Source: Catenulispora acidiphila DSM 44928 (GTDB taxonomy: Bacteria > Actinomycetota > Actinomycetes > Streptomycetales > Catenulisporaceae). From it: a stretch of DNA of 64,000 bases. Where the stretch lies: positions 8,412,229 to 8,476,228 of the forward strand of contig NC_013131.1 of NCBI RefSeq assembly GCF_000024025.1, written 5' to 3'. The translations under genes and the position numbers were made by a program. A model generated the notes under the pieces. The model was not told the DNA's origin, made no database searches, and saw nothing but the letters and a program-made list of their open reading frames with translations. Below, one piece after another: positions 43,281 to 52,804 of this stretch (within the stretch, counting starts at the first letter, position 1; the number at the start of each line of letters is the position of its first letter).

Positions 43281-44314
43281 CCCTCGCCCCGCAACATCGC
43301 CGCGGCACGCTCCGGCCGGATGTCGTTCATGAACGCCCCCGCCCCCGACTCCGTCCCGGCCAAGTACTTCAGCTTCCCGGGCGCACGCCGCAGCGCCGCG
43401 AGCTGCCATCGCAGATGGGACTCGGCACGCCCGGCGGTGACAGGAGCCTGATACCACGAGCCGATGTACGGCATCGGACCGTCGAACAGCGCGTCCAGCC
43501 GCTGCACGCAGTCCTTGCCGATGACCGCCAACTCGTCGCGCTCCACCGAAGTCAGCGCCGGGATGTCGGGGACGTGCCGGTTCGGGACTATGTCCACTTG
43601 GAACGGCCACCGGCCGGCATAGGGCACGTACGCCGTGAAGTACTCCCCGGCGGTGATGATCCGCGACCCCTCCGCCTTCTCCTCCACCAGCGCGTCGCAC
43701 GCCACGCAGCCGCCGGTGCTCTCGTGGTACGCGGCGGCGACGTCCAGCATCTTCTGCATACGCGGCGGGATGAACGTGAACGCGTAGATCTGCCCGTGCG
43801 GATGGTGCAGCGTGACGCCGACCTCGACGCCGCGGTTCTCAAAGCAGTACACGTACTCCACACCGGGACGCGAGGCGAGCTCGCTGGTGCGGTCGGCCCA
43901 GACGTCGACGATGTGCCGGATGCGCGAGACCGGCAGCGCGCCGAAGGAGGCGGCGTGTTCGGCGCTGAACACCACGACCTCGCAGCGGCCGGTCGAGCCG
44001 GCCAGGGAGGGGAAACGGTTCTCGAAGACCGCGACGTCGTAGTCGGCGGCCGGGATCTCGCTGAGGTGGCCGGGCCGTGAGGGGTCCAGCGGGCACTGGT
44101 CGGCGGCGGGCAGGAAGGTGCGGTCCTGGCGGTGGCCGGCCACCGCCGTGATCTCGCCGGTGAGCGCGTCGCGGCGCAGTTCGCTGGTGGTGGACACGGT
44201 CGGCAGATCGCGCTCGTCGGCGGCGGAGCGGTCCTGGCCGGGGGTCTCGTCGTAGTAGATCAGCTCCCTGCCGTCCGAGAGCTTGGTGACGGTCCTGGTC
44301 AGATCGAGGTCCAT
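43277..44314 (-). CDS. galT: Galactose-1-phosphate uridylyltransferase
   Basis: Leloir pathway enzyme exchanging UDP-glucose and galactose-1-phosphate. The 345 residues carry the catalytic HHPHGQIYAF (nucleophile His near 173), a zinc-site Cys pair in GGCVACDALVEEK and the N-terminal FENRFPSL. ATG 44314. It lies downstream of galK on the same strand with 15 bases between, a two-gene gal operon; galE is not in the window. Confidence 0.97.
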   Translation of the reverse strand: MDLDLTRTVTKLSDGRELIYYDETPGQDRSAADERDLPTVSTTSELRRDALTGEITAVAGHRQDRTFLPAADQCPLDPSRPGHLSEIPAADYDVAVFENRFPSLAGSTGRCEVVVFSAEHAASFGALPVSRIRHIVDVWADRTSELASRPGVEYVYCFENRGVEVGVTLHHPHGQIYAFTFIPPRMQKMLDVAAAYHESTGGCVACDALVEEKAEGSRIITAGEYFTAYVPYAGRWPFQVDIVPNRHVPDIPALTSVERDELAVIGKDCVQRLDALFDGPMPYIGSWYQAPVTAGRAESHLRWQLAALRRAPGKLKYLAGTESGAGAFMNDIRPERAAAMLRGEG

Positions 44315-44329
44315 GGTTCGAGGTCTCCG

Positions 44330-45586
44330 TCAGGGGATCCGGTGCGCGCCCGCCGAAGCGACGGCGGGGAAGAACTGGGGCTCGGTGTATCCGTGTTCTG
44401 CGAAAGCGGCGACGACGGCCGCGCGCACGTCGTCCAGCAGATCGCGGTCGACCAGCGCGATGGCGCTGCCGCCGAAGCCGCCGCCGGTCATCCGCGCGCC
44501 GTGCGCGCCGGCCGCGACCGCGGTGGCCACGGCGAGGTCGAGTTCGGGGGCGCTGACTTCGTAGTCGTCGCGCAGGGAGGCGTGGGACTGCATCATGCGG
44601 TGCCCCAGCCGGGGCAGGGAGAGCGGCTCCTGGTTCAGGATCTCGACGAACTGCTCGACGCGCGCGTCCTCGGTGACGACGTGCCGCAGCCGCCGCGCGA
44701 AGGTCTCGCCGAGCCCGACCGACACCTTCGCGAAAGATTCAGGAAGCTCGGCCACCGAGACGTCGCGCAGGGCGGCGACGCCCAGGAACTCGGCGGCACG
44801 CTCGCACGCCGAGCGGCGGTCGGCGTAGCCGTTCTCGCCGTGCGCGTGCGACACCCGGGTGTCGATGATGAGCAGCAGCGCGTTCTCGGCGGCCAGATCG
44901 AAGGGCTGCGGCCGCACCTCGCCGCTGCGGGTGTCGATGTACAACACCGAGCCGTCCTGGCCGAACGCCGAGGACATCTGGTCCAGCGGGCCGCACGGCA
45001 CGCCGGCGTAGATGTTCTCCGCGCGCTGCGTGTGCCGCGCGAGTTCGGCCGTGGTGAGCTCGAACCCTGAGACACCCGCGAGCGCGAGCGCTGTCGCGCA
45101 CTCCAGGGCAGCCGAGGAGGACAGCCCGGAACCGACCGGCACAGTGCTGGTCAGGTAGACGTCCGCGCCGCCGACCGGGAACCCGGCCTGCTGCAGGATC
45201 CACGCGACGCCGACCGGGTAGCCGGCCCAGCCGCGGACCGCCGGTTCGGCCAGCGGCGCCATGGCGGGGTCCGCGGCGTCGCGGCTGTCGCCGGCCGACC
45301 CCGGGCCGACGAGGGCGTCGAGGGAGATCTCGACCGTCTCGTCGAGCTGTGCGGCGTACACCCGCAGTGTCCGGTCCTGTCGGGGCGCGGCGGCCGCGTA
45401 GCAGGCGCGGTCGATCGCCATCGGCAGGACGAAGCCGTCGTTGTAGTCGGTGTGTTCGCCGATGACGTTCACCCGCCCCGGCGCGGCCCACACTCCGGCG
45501 GGCTCGCTGCCGAACCGCTCGTGGAATCCACGCCGCGCGCCGTCCACCGTCGACGCCACCGATCCCGTGTCGAGGCTCACCGCCAC
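44330..45586 (-). CDS. galK: Galactokinase
   Basis: Phosphorylates galactose at C1. The 418 residues contain all GHMP motifs: GRVNVIGEHTDYNDGFVLP (galactokinase signature, about 38-56), the ATP loop TSTVPVGSGLSSSAALECA, and ARMTGGGFGGSAIALV near the C-terminus. The first start is GTG 45586; GTG 45580 is better placed behind AGGGG and is an equal candidate. It is the promoter-proximal gene of galK-galT, with a GATCCG-N12-CGGATC inverted repeat 19 bases upstream. Confidence 0.97.
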   Translation of the reverse strand: MAVSLDTGSVASTVDGARRGFHERFGSEPAGVWAAPGRVNVIGEHTDYNDGFVLPMAIDRACYAAAAPRQDRTLRVYAAQLDETVEISLDALVGPGSAGDSRDAADPAMAPLAEPAVRGWAGYPVGVAWILQQAGFPVGGADVYLTSTVPVGSGLSSSAALECATALALAGVSGFELTTAELARHTQRAENIYAGVPCGPLDQMSSAFGQDGSVLYIDTRSGEVRPQPFDLAAENALLLIIDTRVSHAHGENGYADRRSACERAAEFLGVAALRDVSVAELPESFAKVSVGLGETFARRLRHVVTEDARVEQFVEILNQEPLSLPRLGHRMMQSHASLRDDYEVSAPELDLAVATAVAAGAHGARMTGGGFGGSAIALVDRDLLDDVRAAVVAAFAEHGYTEPQFFPAVASAGAHRIP

Positions 45587-45604
45587 CCCTCACCCTGCTG
45601 TTGT

Positions 45605-45628
45605 GATCCGTTTGATTCTGTTCGGATC
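45605..45628. promoter_or_regulatory. Inverted repeat upstream of galK
   Basis: GATCCG and CGGATC with 12 bases between, read on plus, located 19 bases before the galK GTG. It is a plausible sugar-repressor operator; no regulator gene is adjacent. The rest of the 271-base gap up to 45857 holds no gene I can support. Confidence 0.45.
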
Positions 45629-45857
45629 TGGTGAGGTCAGGGTAGCGGTGAGATCATCGCCCCGACAAGCGCGTCCCGCGAGGCTTCGCGACGGTTCGCC
45701 ATGCGCTGCGCTTATGGCAAGCCGATCGCCCACGACCGACACCGGGTCGAGGGCGATCGTCCGGCGCGCCCAGACGTGGTCCCGCCGAGTTTTCCGTGCG
45801 CTGCGGCGGCTGCGGCTGCGCCGCCTCGCCAGAGCAGCCGCCGATCCGCGCACGCTC

Positions 45858-47795
45858 TCAGACGACAGTGAGCGGCAGGAGCTTCACCCCGGTCGGTCCG
45901 ACCTGGATCTCCGTCCCCATCTGCGGGCACACGCCGCAGTCGTAACACGGCGTCCAGCGGCAGTCCTCGACCTCGTTGCCGCCGCCCTCGGCCGCCTCCA
46001 GCGCGTCCTGCCAGTCCTCCCACAGCCAGTCCCGGTCCAGCCCGGAGTCGATGTGGTCCCAGGGCAGGACCTCGTTGTACTCGCGCTCGCGGACGGTGTA
46101 CCAGGCCAGGTCGACCGGGGTGTCGGCGAGCGCCGCCGCGGTCGCGTCGGCCCAGCGCTGGTAGGAGAAGTGCTCGCTCCAGCCGTCGAAGCGGCCGCCG
46201 CGCTCCCACACCTCGCGGATCACCTTGCCGACCCGCCGGTCGCCGCGCGAGAGCAGGCCCTCGATGACGCCGGGCTTGCCGTCGTGGTAGCGGAAGCCGA
46301 TGGCCTTGCCGTAGTTCTTGTCGGCGCGGATGGCGTCGCGCAGCTTCACCAGGCGGGCGTCGGTGCCCTCGGCGTCGAGCTGCGCGGCCCACTGGAAGGG
46401 GGTATGCGGCTTGGGCACGAACCCGCCGATGGACACCGTGCAGCGGATGTCGCGGGTCCCGGAGGCCTCGCGGCCGGCCTTGATCACCTTGCGCGCCAGG
46501 TCGGCGATCTGCAGGACGTCCTCGTCGGTCTCGGTGGGGAGCCCGCACATGAAGTACAGCTTCACCTGCCGCCAGCCGGCGCCGTAGGCGGCGGTGACGG
46601 TGCGGATCAGGTCCTCCTCGGTCACCATCTTGTTGATGACCTTGCGCATCCGCTCACTGCCGCCCTCCGGGGCGAAGGTCAGACCGCTGCGGCGGCCGTT
46701 GCGCGAGAGCTCGTTGGCCAGGTCGATGTTGAAGGCGTCGACCCGGGTCGAGGGCAGCGACAGCGAGGTGTTGGTGCCCTCGTAGCGGTCGGCCAGACCC
46801 TTGGCGACCTCGGCGATCTCGGTGTGGTCGGCGCTGGACAGCGAGAGCAGGCCGACTTCCTCGTAGCCCGTGGCCGCCAGGCCCGCCTCGACCATCTCGC
46901 CGATGCCGGTGATGGAGCGCTCGCGGACCGGCCGGGTGATCATCCCGGCCTGGCAGAAGCGGCAGCCGCGGGTGCAGCCGCGGAAGATCTCCACCGACAT
47001 GCGCTCGTGCACGGTCTCGGCCAGCGGGACCAGCGGCTGCTTGGGGTAGGGCCACTCGTCCAGGTCCATGACCGTGTGCTTGGCCACGCGGAACGGCACG
47101 CCGTGCCGGTTCGGCGCGACCCGGCGGATGCGGCCGTCGGGCAGGTAGTCGACGTCGTAGAAGCCCGGGACGTAGACGTTGCCGGTGCGCGCCAGGCGCA
47201 TCAGCAGCTCCTCGCGCCCGCCGGGGCGGCCCTCGGCCTTCCAGGCGCGGACGATGTCGGTGATCGCCAGCACCGCGCCCTCGCCGTCGCCGACCACGGC
47301 GGCGTCGATGAACTCGGCGATCGGCTCGGGGTTGAACGCCGCGTGCCCGCCGGCGATCACCACCGGGTGCTCCAGCGTCCGCTCGGCGGCGGCCAGCGGG
47401 ATACCCGCCAGGTCCAGGGCGTTGAGCATGTTGGTGTAGCCCAGCTCGGTGGAGAAGGAGACGCCGAACAGGTCGAAGTCCTTCACCGGCCGGTGCGCGT
47501 CGACGGTGAACTGCGGGATCTTCTGCTCCCGCATCACCTTCTCCATGTCCGGCCACACCGCGTAGGTGCGCTCGGCCAGGACGCCCTCGCGCTCGTTGAG
47601 CACTTCGTACAGGATCATGACGCCCTGGTTGGGCAGCCCGACCTCATAGGCGTCCGGGTACATCAGGGCCCAGCGGACGTCACAGGCGTCCCAGTCCTTG
47701 ACGGTCGAGTTCAGCTCGCCGCCGATGTACTGGATCGGCTTCTGCACACCCGGCAGGACCGCTTCGAGCTGCGGGAACACGGATTCGACTGGCAT
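45858..47795 (-). CDS. TIGR03960-family B12-binding radical SAM protein
   Basis: A 645-residue iron-sulfur enzyme. The N-terminal half resembles a cobalamin-binding domain (DLFGVSFSTELGYTNMLNALDLAGIPL, VIAGGHAAFNPEPIAEFIDAAVVGDGE). The radical SAM cluster is RGCTRGCRFCQAGMITRPVRERS (CxxxCxxC near residue 273). The C-terminus has a further cysteine cluster CRWTPCYDCGVCPQMG that may hold a second cluster. The usual partner gene (TIGR03936) does not follow; galK does. It lies 109 bases downstream of rodA. The substrate is unknown; methylthiolation or RNA modification has been suggested from context. Confidence 0.94.
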   Translation of the reverse strand: MPVESVFPQLEAVLPGVQKPIQYIGGELNSTVKDWDACDVRWALMYPDAYEVGLPNQGVMILYEVLNEREGVLAERTYAVWPDMEKVMREQKIPQFTVDAHRPVKDFDLFGVSFSTELGYTNMLNALDLAGIPLAAAERTLEHPVVIAGGHAAFNPEPIAEFIDAAVVGDGEGAVLAITDIVRAWKAEGRPGGREELLMRLARTGNVYVPGFYDVDYLPDGRIRRVAPNRHGVPFRVAKHTVMDLDEWPYPKQPLVPLAETVHERMSVEIFRGCTRGCRFCQAGMITRPVRERSITGIGEMVEAGLAATGYEEVGLLSLSSADHTEIAEVAKGLADRYEGTNTSLSLPSTRVDAFNIDLANELSRNGRRSGLTFAPEGGSERMRKVINKMVTEEDLIRTVTAAYGAGWRQVKLYFMCGLPTETDEDVLQIADLARKVIKAGREASGTRDIRCTVSIGGFVPKPHTPFQWAAQLDAEGTDARLVKLRDAIRADKNYGKAIGFRYHDGKPGVIEGLLSRGDRRVGKVIREVWERGGRFDGWSEHFSYQRWADATAAALADTPVDLAWYTVREREYNEVLPWDHIDSGLDRDWLWEDWQDALEAAEGGGNEVEDCRWTPCYDCGVCPQMGTEIQVGPTGVKLLPLTVV

Positions 47796-47904
47796 CGGAT
47801 TACTCGTCCTTGGGCTTGCTGGAGGATTGTGGCGGGCTGACGGCGCCGCGGATCCAGCCTAACGCGTGCCAGAAGGGCGGTCCCGCCCGTTCACTCCACG
47901 GCGT

Positions 47905-49128
47905 TCACTCCACCGTGATCGCCGGCCGGGTCGAGCGCAGCCGCACATTCTCCACCAGCCCGACGGCGATGAAGCTGGCGAACATCGAGGAGCCGCCGTA
48001 GGAGACGAACGGCAGCGGGATGCCCGCGACCGGCATGATGCCCAGCGTCATGCCGATGTTCTCGAAGGTCTCGAAGGCGAACCAGCTGACCACGCCGGCG
48101 CAGACCAGCATCCCGAACAGATCCTCGCACTGCCGGGCGATGGCGATGCCGCGCAGCAGCAGGACCGCGAACAGCGCGATGAGGACCACACCGCCGACGA
48201 AGCCCAACTCCTCCCCGGCGACCGTGAAGACGAAGTCCGTCTGCTGCTCGGGGACGTAGCGGCCGTTGGTCTGCGTGCCGTTGAACAGTCCCTTGCCCAG
48301 CACGCCGCCGGAGCCGATGGCCAGGCGCGCCTGCGCGGTGTTGTAGCCGACGCCCTGCGGGTCCAGGTGCGGGTCGGCGAACGCCGCGAACCGGTTGACC
48401 TGGTGCTGGGCCAGCAGGTGCAGCTGCGTGGCGGCGAGCGCGGCGACCGCCGAGCCGACGCCGAGGGCGGCCAGCCAGCGGCCGCTGGTCCCGGCGAAGA
48501 CCAGCAGGCCGGCGGTGGCGACCAGGATCACCATCGCCGAGCCCAGGTCCGGCAGGAGCATGATGATGCTGGTCGGCGTGCCGGCGGCCAGGCCCGCCAG
48601 CGCGATCCGGCGCGGGGTGACCGCGTCGTCCCGCTCGGACATCCCGGACAGCGCGCCCTTGGCCGGCGCCAGCGTCAGCACCACCGCCAGGCCCAGGACC
48701 ACCGCGACCTTGGCGAACTCGGCGGGCTGGATGGAGAACCCGCCGCCGAGCTCGATCCAGGACTTCGCGCCGTTGACCGTCGAGCCCAGCGGGCTGAGCA
48801 CCGCGGCCAGCCCGAGCAGCGCCAGCACGTAGAACACCGGCGTGACCGCGCGGATCCACGCGTAGGACAGCAGCGACGTCAGCACCATCAGGACCAGGCC
48901 GATCGCCAGGTTCATCAGGTGCCGCTTGAGGAAGAACTGCGGGTCGCCGCCGGTCAGGCTGGTGCGTCCGCGGGTCGCCGACCACACCAGGACCGCGCCG
49001 TAGACCGCCAGCGCCAGCGCCGCGGCCAGCAGCGTCCAGTCGAAGCGGCGCAGCCGGCTGGCGCGGCGGCGGCTCTCGGCGACCGGCATCGCGGCCGGGC
49101 CTTTGTAGATCGCGGGGTTCAGGGTCAC
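47905..49128 (-). CDS. rodA: Peptidoglycan polymerase RodA (SEDS)
   Basis: SEDS-family glycosyltransferase that polymerises lipid II for lateral wall growth with PBP2. The 407 residues have about 10 membrane segments and the signatures GSTVNGAKSWIELGGGFSIQPAEFAKVAVV and PVAGIPLPFVSYGGSSMFASF. GTG 49128, 7 bases after the mrdA stop, is chosen; the frame continues upstream into mrdA without support. Last gene of the mreBCD-mrdA-rodA cell-elongation operon. Confidence 0.97.
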   Translation of the reverse strand: MTLNPAIYKGPAAMPVAESRRRASRLRRFDWTLLAAALALAVYGAVLVWSATRGRTSLTGGDPQFFLKRHLMNLAIGLVLMVLTSLLSYAWIRAVTPVFYVLALLGLAAVLSPLGSTVNGAKSWIELGGGFSIQPAEFAKVAVVLGLAVVLTLAPAKGALSGMSERDDAVTPRRIALAGLAAGTPTSIIMLLPDLGSAMVILVATAGLLVFAGTSGRWLAALGVGSAVAALAATQLHLLAQHQVNRFAAFADPHLDPQGVGYNTAQARLAIGSGGVLGKGLFNGTQTNGRYVPEQQTDFVFTVAGEELGFVGGVVLIALFAVLLLRGIAIARQCEDLFGMLVCAGVVSWFAFETFENIGMTLGIMPVAGIPLPFVSYGGSSMFASFIAVGLVENVRLRSTRPAITVE

Positions 49129-49135
49129 GGCGCTC

Positions 49136-51310
49136 TCACTGCTTCGTATCAGGCGTCGGCGACGGCGGCGGAGGCGTGGGCAGGGTGGTCGCCGGCGGCA
49201 GCGCCGGCAGCAGACCGTCGGGGCGCACCGCCGGCAGCGCGGTCGGCAGCGTGCCCTTGGGGTCCGGGTGTCCCATGTCGACGCCGAACAGCGCGGCCAG
49301 GATCGCCTCCACCGACGGTCCCGACGTCCCGACACCGGTTCCACCCTGGGAGACCATCATCGCCACGACGTAGCGCGGACCGGACTCGGTCCCGGCGTAG
49401 GCGACGAAGCACGACGTGGTCTGCTTCCCGTAGACCTCAGCGGTACCGGTCTTGGCGTAGGTCGGGATCAGGTTCTCCGGCCAGGCGGCGAACGCCGGTC
49501 CCGCGGTGCCCTCGGTGGAGGTGCCGTGCAGCGCGTCCTCCAGGAACGCCAGCGTCGAGGCGGACACCGGCAGCTTGCGGCTCACGATCGGCGCGAGCTC
49601 CTTGACCACCTTGCCGTCCGGGGAGATCAGCGCCCGGCCGATCTGCGGCTGGTACAGGACGCCGCCGTTGGCGACGGCCGCGTACACCCGCGCCAGCTGC
49701 AGCGGCGTCACCAGGTCGCCGCCCTGGCCGATGGCGGAGATCGCGGCGTCGCCGGGCTGGTATTTGAAGCCGTCGGTGCAGTTCTCCTTGGCGAGCGCCT
49801 GCAGGTACGCCGCCCTGGTCGGGTCCGAGCCGAGCAGTTCGGGGTAGCCGTCCTTGGCGCGCTTGCACCAGATGCCGTGCATGTTGTTCCAGGTGAGCTG
49901 CTTCTCCGCGCGGGTCTGGATGTCGCCCTTGGCCTCGCCCGGCAAGTCGATGCCGGTCTTGGCGCCGAGCCCGAAGGCGTGCGCCATGGTGGCGATCGGC
50001 TCCAGCGGGTGCGCGACCGGGCGCAGCCCGCCGTCGCGCAGCCACATCTGGTAGGCGACGCCGTAGAAGACCGTGTCGCAGGAGACTTCGATGGCGCGCT
50101 TGAGCGAGATCGGCCCGAACGCCTCGCCCTCGAAGTTGGTGAAGCTCTGCCCGCCGATCTTGAAGGCCGGCGAGCAGTCGTAGGTCCCGGTGCCGAAGCC
50201 GTCCTGGAGCATCGCGGCGGTGGTCACGGCCTTGAACGTGGAGCCCGGCGCGAACTGTCCCTGGAAGGCGCGGGACAGCAGCGGGGTCCCGGCCGAGTCG
50301 CCGGTCAGGGCGGAGTAGTCGGCCTGGGAGATGCCGCCGGTGAAGACGTTGGGGTCGTAGGTCGGCGTGCTGGCCATCGCCACCACACGGCCGGTGCGGG
50401 CGTCCAGGACGACCGTGGCCGCCGAATCGGCGGCGTAGGGCTTGCCGTTGGTCGGCGAGGTCTGCGAGCGGGCCCGGTTCACCGCGTTGTTCAGCTCGCG
50501 CTCGGCGATCGCCTGGATCCGGGCGTCGATCGAGGTGACCAGGTGGTCGCCGTTGACCGGCGGCTTGGTCGCCATGGTCGACTGCGCGTGCCCGAGGATG
50601 TCCACGGAGACCTGGGTCTCGCCCTCCTGGCCGCGCAGGTAGGAGTCGTAGGTGTCCTCCAGCCCGGCGCGCCCGATCAGGTCCGAGCGCTGCATCACCT
50701 CGCCCTTGGCGGTCGCGGCTGCCAGTTCCTTTTCGGTGACCGGAGACAGGTAGCCCAGGATGTGCGCGGCGTTCAGGCTGTAGGGCGCGGGGAAGCGGCG
50801 GACGGTCTCCGGGCCCGCGATCACGCCCGGGTAGAGCTCGTGCTGCTCGGAGACGTCCAGCGCCTGCTGGACCGAGACGTTGCGCGCGATCGGGACCGGC
50901 TGCAGCAGCGAGCCGTTCCAGCAGGGCTTGGGGACCTTCGCGGTGCAGGGGCGGATCTGGTCGGAGATGGCCTGCGGCGTGGTGCCCAGGACCGAGGCCA
51001 GCCGGGCCAGCGTCGAGGCGCCGTGGTCCTTGGTGCCCAGCAGGGTGGCGCGGTCGACCGACAGCGTCAGCGCCGACTTGTTGTCGACCAGGGGGCGGCC
51101 GAGGTCGTCCAGGATGTCGCCGCGCACCGCCGGGGTGATCACGGTGCGGACGTCGTTCGCGGCGGCGGCGTCGCGGAACGTCTGGCCGGTGCGCACCTGC
51201 AGGTACCACAGCCGGGCGACCAGCGTCCCGAGCAGCGCGAGCACCAGCACGCGCAGCACCATCAGCCGCGCGCGCCGCCGATCGGCGAGCCGGCTCTGAG
51301 CGGAAGTCAT
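49136..51310 (-). CDS. mrdA: Penicillin-binding protein 2 (class B transpeptidase)
   Basis: Transpeptidase that cross-links peptidoglycan made by RodA. The 724 residues have one N-terminal membrane anchor (about 14-34), a dimerisation/pedestal domain starting NDVRTVITPAVRGDILDD, and the catalytic domain with SxxK in APGSTFKAVTT (about 357), SxN-like SCDTVF and KTGTAEVYGK (about 620). The C-terminus ends in a Pro-rich tail. ATG 51310 directly abuts the mreD stop. In Streptomyces the equivalent gene acts in spore-wall synthesis. Confidence 0.97.
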   Translation of the reverse strand: MTSAQSRLADRRRARLMVLRVLVLALLGTLVARLWYLQVRTGQTFRDAAAANDVRTVITPAVRGDILDDLGRPLVDNKSALTLSVDRATLLGTKDHGASTLARLASVLGTTPQAISDQIRPCTAKVPKPCWNGSLLQPVPIARNVSVQQALDVSEQHELYPGVIAGPETVRRFPAPYSLNAAHILGYLSPVTEKELAAATAKGEVMQRSDLIGRAGLEDTYDSYLRGQEGETQVSVDILGHAQSTMATKPPVNGDHLVTSIDARIQAIAERELNNAVNRARSQTSPTNGKPYAADSAATVVLDARTGRVVAMASTPTYDPNVFTGGISQADYSALTGDSAGTPLLSRAFQGQFAPGSTFKAVTTAAMLQDGFGTGTYDCSPAFKIGGQSFTNFEGEAFGPISLKRAIEVSCDTVFYGVAYQMWLRDGGLRPVAHPLEPIATMAHAFGLGAKTGIDLPGEAKGDIQTRAEKQLTWNNMHGIWCKRAKDGYPELLGSDPTRAAYLQALAKENCTDGFKYQPGDAAISAIGQGGDLVTPLQLARVYAAVANGGVLYQPQIGRALISPDGKVVKELAPIVSRKLPVSASTLAFLEDALHGTSTEGTAGPAFAAWPENLIPTYAKTGTAEVYGKQTTSCFVAYAGTESGPRYVVAMMVSQGGTGVGTSGPSVEAILAALFGVDMGHPDPKGTLPTALPAVRPDGLLPALPPATTLPTPPPPSPTPDTKQ

Positions 51311-51892
51311 CTACAACACCTGCGTACTGCCGGCCGAGGCGCGGCGATTCAAGGTCTTGACGCCCGGCAGGCGGCTGTGCGAGCGCTGCGTGGGCAGGCC
51401 GCGGGCGTCGCCGCGGGTGAGGACGAAGCTCACCACCGGGATGACGAACGGCGCGAGGACGCCGGTGTACAGCGCGGACGCCGCGGCAGCGGCCGGCAGG
51501 CCGTGGAAGTCGGCGGTGCCCACCGCGCCGGCCAGGCCCGCGTACAGGAACGGCGAGAGCGCGGCCAGGCACGCGACCACCAGGATCGGCCGCAGCACAG
51601 TGCCCTGCACCGCGCCGGCGGTGCGCCCGGCCAGATACCCGGCGAGACAGAGCACGAACGCCTGGCTGCCGACCGCGTGCGCGGCCGGCGGCGAGACGTC
51701 GGCGGCCAGCCCGAGCAGGAAGCCCACGACCAGCCCGGTGCGCGGGCCGCGGGCGAAACCGGTCGCGGCGACCACGGCCATGAGCAGGTCCGGGGCGGCC
51801 AGCGGCAGGCGCACCGCGGACAGCAGCGCGTCCTGCGCGGCCAGAACCAGGGTCAGGCCGCAGATCATGGTCAGGAAGCCGGTGAGTCTCAA
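51311..51892 (-). CDS. mreD: Rod shape-determining protein MreD
   Basis: A 193-residue hydrophobic protein with about five membrane segments (e.g. GLVVGFLLGLAADVSPPAAHAVGSQAFVLCLAGYLAG, a typical MreD core). The start is TTG 51892 with GAGAGAG upstream; the next ATG is eight codons in and lacks a ribosome binding site. The C-terminal ~35 residues are a polar tail. It connects MreC with the PBP2/RodA complex. Confidence 0.93.
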   Translation of the reverse strand: MRLTGFLTMICGLTLVLAAQDALLSAVRLPLAAPDLLMAVVAATGFARGPRTGLVVGFLLGLAADVSPPAAHAVGSQAFVLCLAGYLAGRTAGAVQGTVLRPILVVACLAALSPFLYAGLAGAVGTADFHGLPAAAAASALYTGVLAPFVIPVVSFVLTRGDARGLPTQRSHSRLPGVKTLNRRASAGSTQVL

Positions 51893-51922
51893 GGGTCACA
51901 CTCTCTCGGGGTCGGGCAGGGG

Positions 51923-52795
51923 TCAGTGCGCCACCAGCGCGTCGCGCGGGTCGGTGCGCGGCGGCTCGACCACGACGCCGACGGTCTGCAGACCGTCGTA
52001 GGCCACGTACGGCTTCACGATCGCGGTCCGGGTCAGCGCGCCGGGCGTGGGCTGCACCGAGGTCACGGTGCCCAGCGGCACGCCGGGCACGAACGGCGTG
52101 CCGCCGGCCGAGCCGAAGGTCAGCACCGGCGTGCCGAGCGGGATGTCGGCCTGGGGGTCGAAGAACTGCACGCTCAAAGCCCCGTTCCCGCCGCCGGTGG
52201 CCAGCCCGACCTGCCCGCCGCCGGCGCCGCCGGTCCCGGGGGTCCGCACGCCCACGATGAAGCGCGGGTCGTCGGCCAGCAGCACGGTCGAGGTGTCGCG
52301 GCCGACCGCGACGGTGCGTCCGACCAGTCCTTCGCCGTCGAGCACGGTCATGCCGGGCTTGATCCCGTCCATCGAGCCGGCGTCGATGGTCGCCGACCAC
52401 GTGCCCTGCTGCTGCGGGGCGAAGGACATCACCCGGGCCGGGATCGTCCGGTAGCCGCCGACCGTCGCGACGTGCAGCAGCTTGTCGAGCTCGGCGGCCC
52501 GGGCGCGGACGTCGGCGGCGGTCTCGGACTGCACGCGCAGCGCCGCGTTCTGCGTCTTGAGCCGCGCGATCTCCTTCTTGTCCTGCTCGCTGTGGCCGAG
52601 TCCGTGCACGAAGTCGCCGACCGGCCGCTCGGCCGCCGCGACCGAGCGCGCGACCGGGCCGAGCACGGCCTCGCCGCCGGAGCGCAGCGGCTGCAGCGGC
52701 GAGCGCGGCCCGCCCCGGGCGTCCACGGTGATCATGGCGAAGGCCGCCGCCAGCAGTACCGCCAGCAGCAGCCTCGTCCGCTTGTCGTCACGCAC
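51923..52795 (-). CDS. mreC: Rod shape-determining protein MreC
   Basis: Membrane-anchored scaffold of the elongation machinery. The 290 residues have one membrane segment (about 8-25), a coiled coil (about 68-105, DKKEIARLKTQNAALRVQSETAADVRARAAELDKLL) and a two-lobed beta-barrel (ARVMSFAPQQQGTWSATIDAGSMDGIKPGMTVLDGEGLVGRTVAVG). Start GTG 52795 lies 9 bases after the mreB stop. A Gly-rich loop (GTGGAGGGQVGLATGGGNG) interrupts the second barrel half. Confidence 0.96.
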   Translation of the reverse strand: MRDDKRTRLLLAVLLAAAFAMITVDARGGPRSPLQPLRSGGEAVLGPVARSVAAAERPVGDFVHGLGHSEQDKKEIARLKTQNAALRVQSETAADVRARAAELDKLLHVATVGGYRTIPARVMSFAPQQQGTWSATIDAGSMDGIKPGMTVLDGEGLVGRTVAVGRDTSTVLLADDPRFIVGVRTPGTGGAGGGQVGLATGGGNGALSVQFFDPQADIPLGTPVLTFGSAGGTPFVPGVPLGTVTSVQPTPGALTRTAIVKPYVAYDGLQTVGVVVEPPRTDPRDALVAH

Positions 52796-52804
52796 GCTCC
52801 CGGA

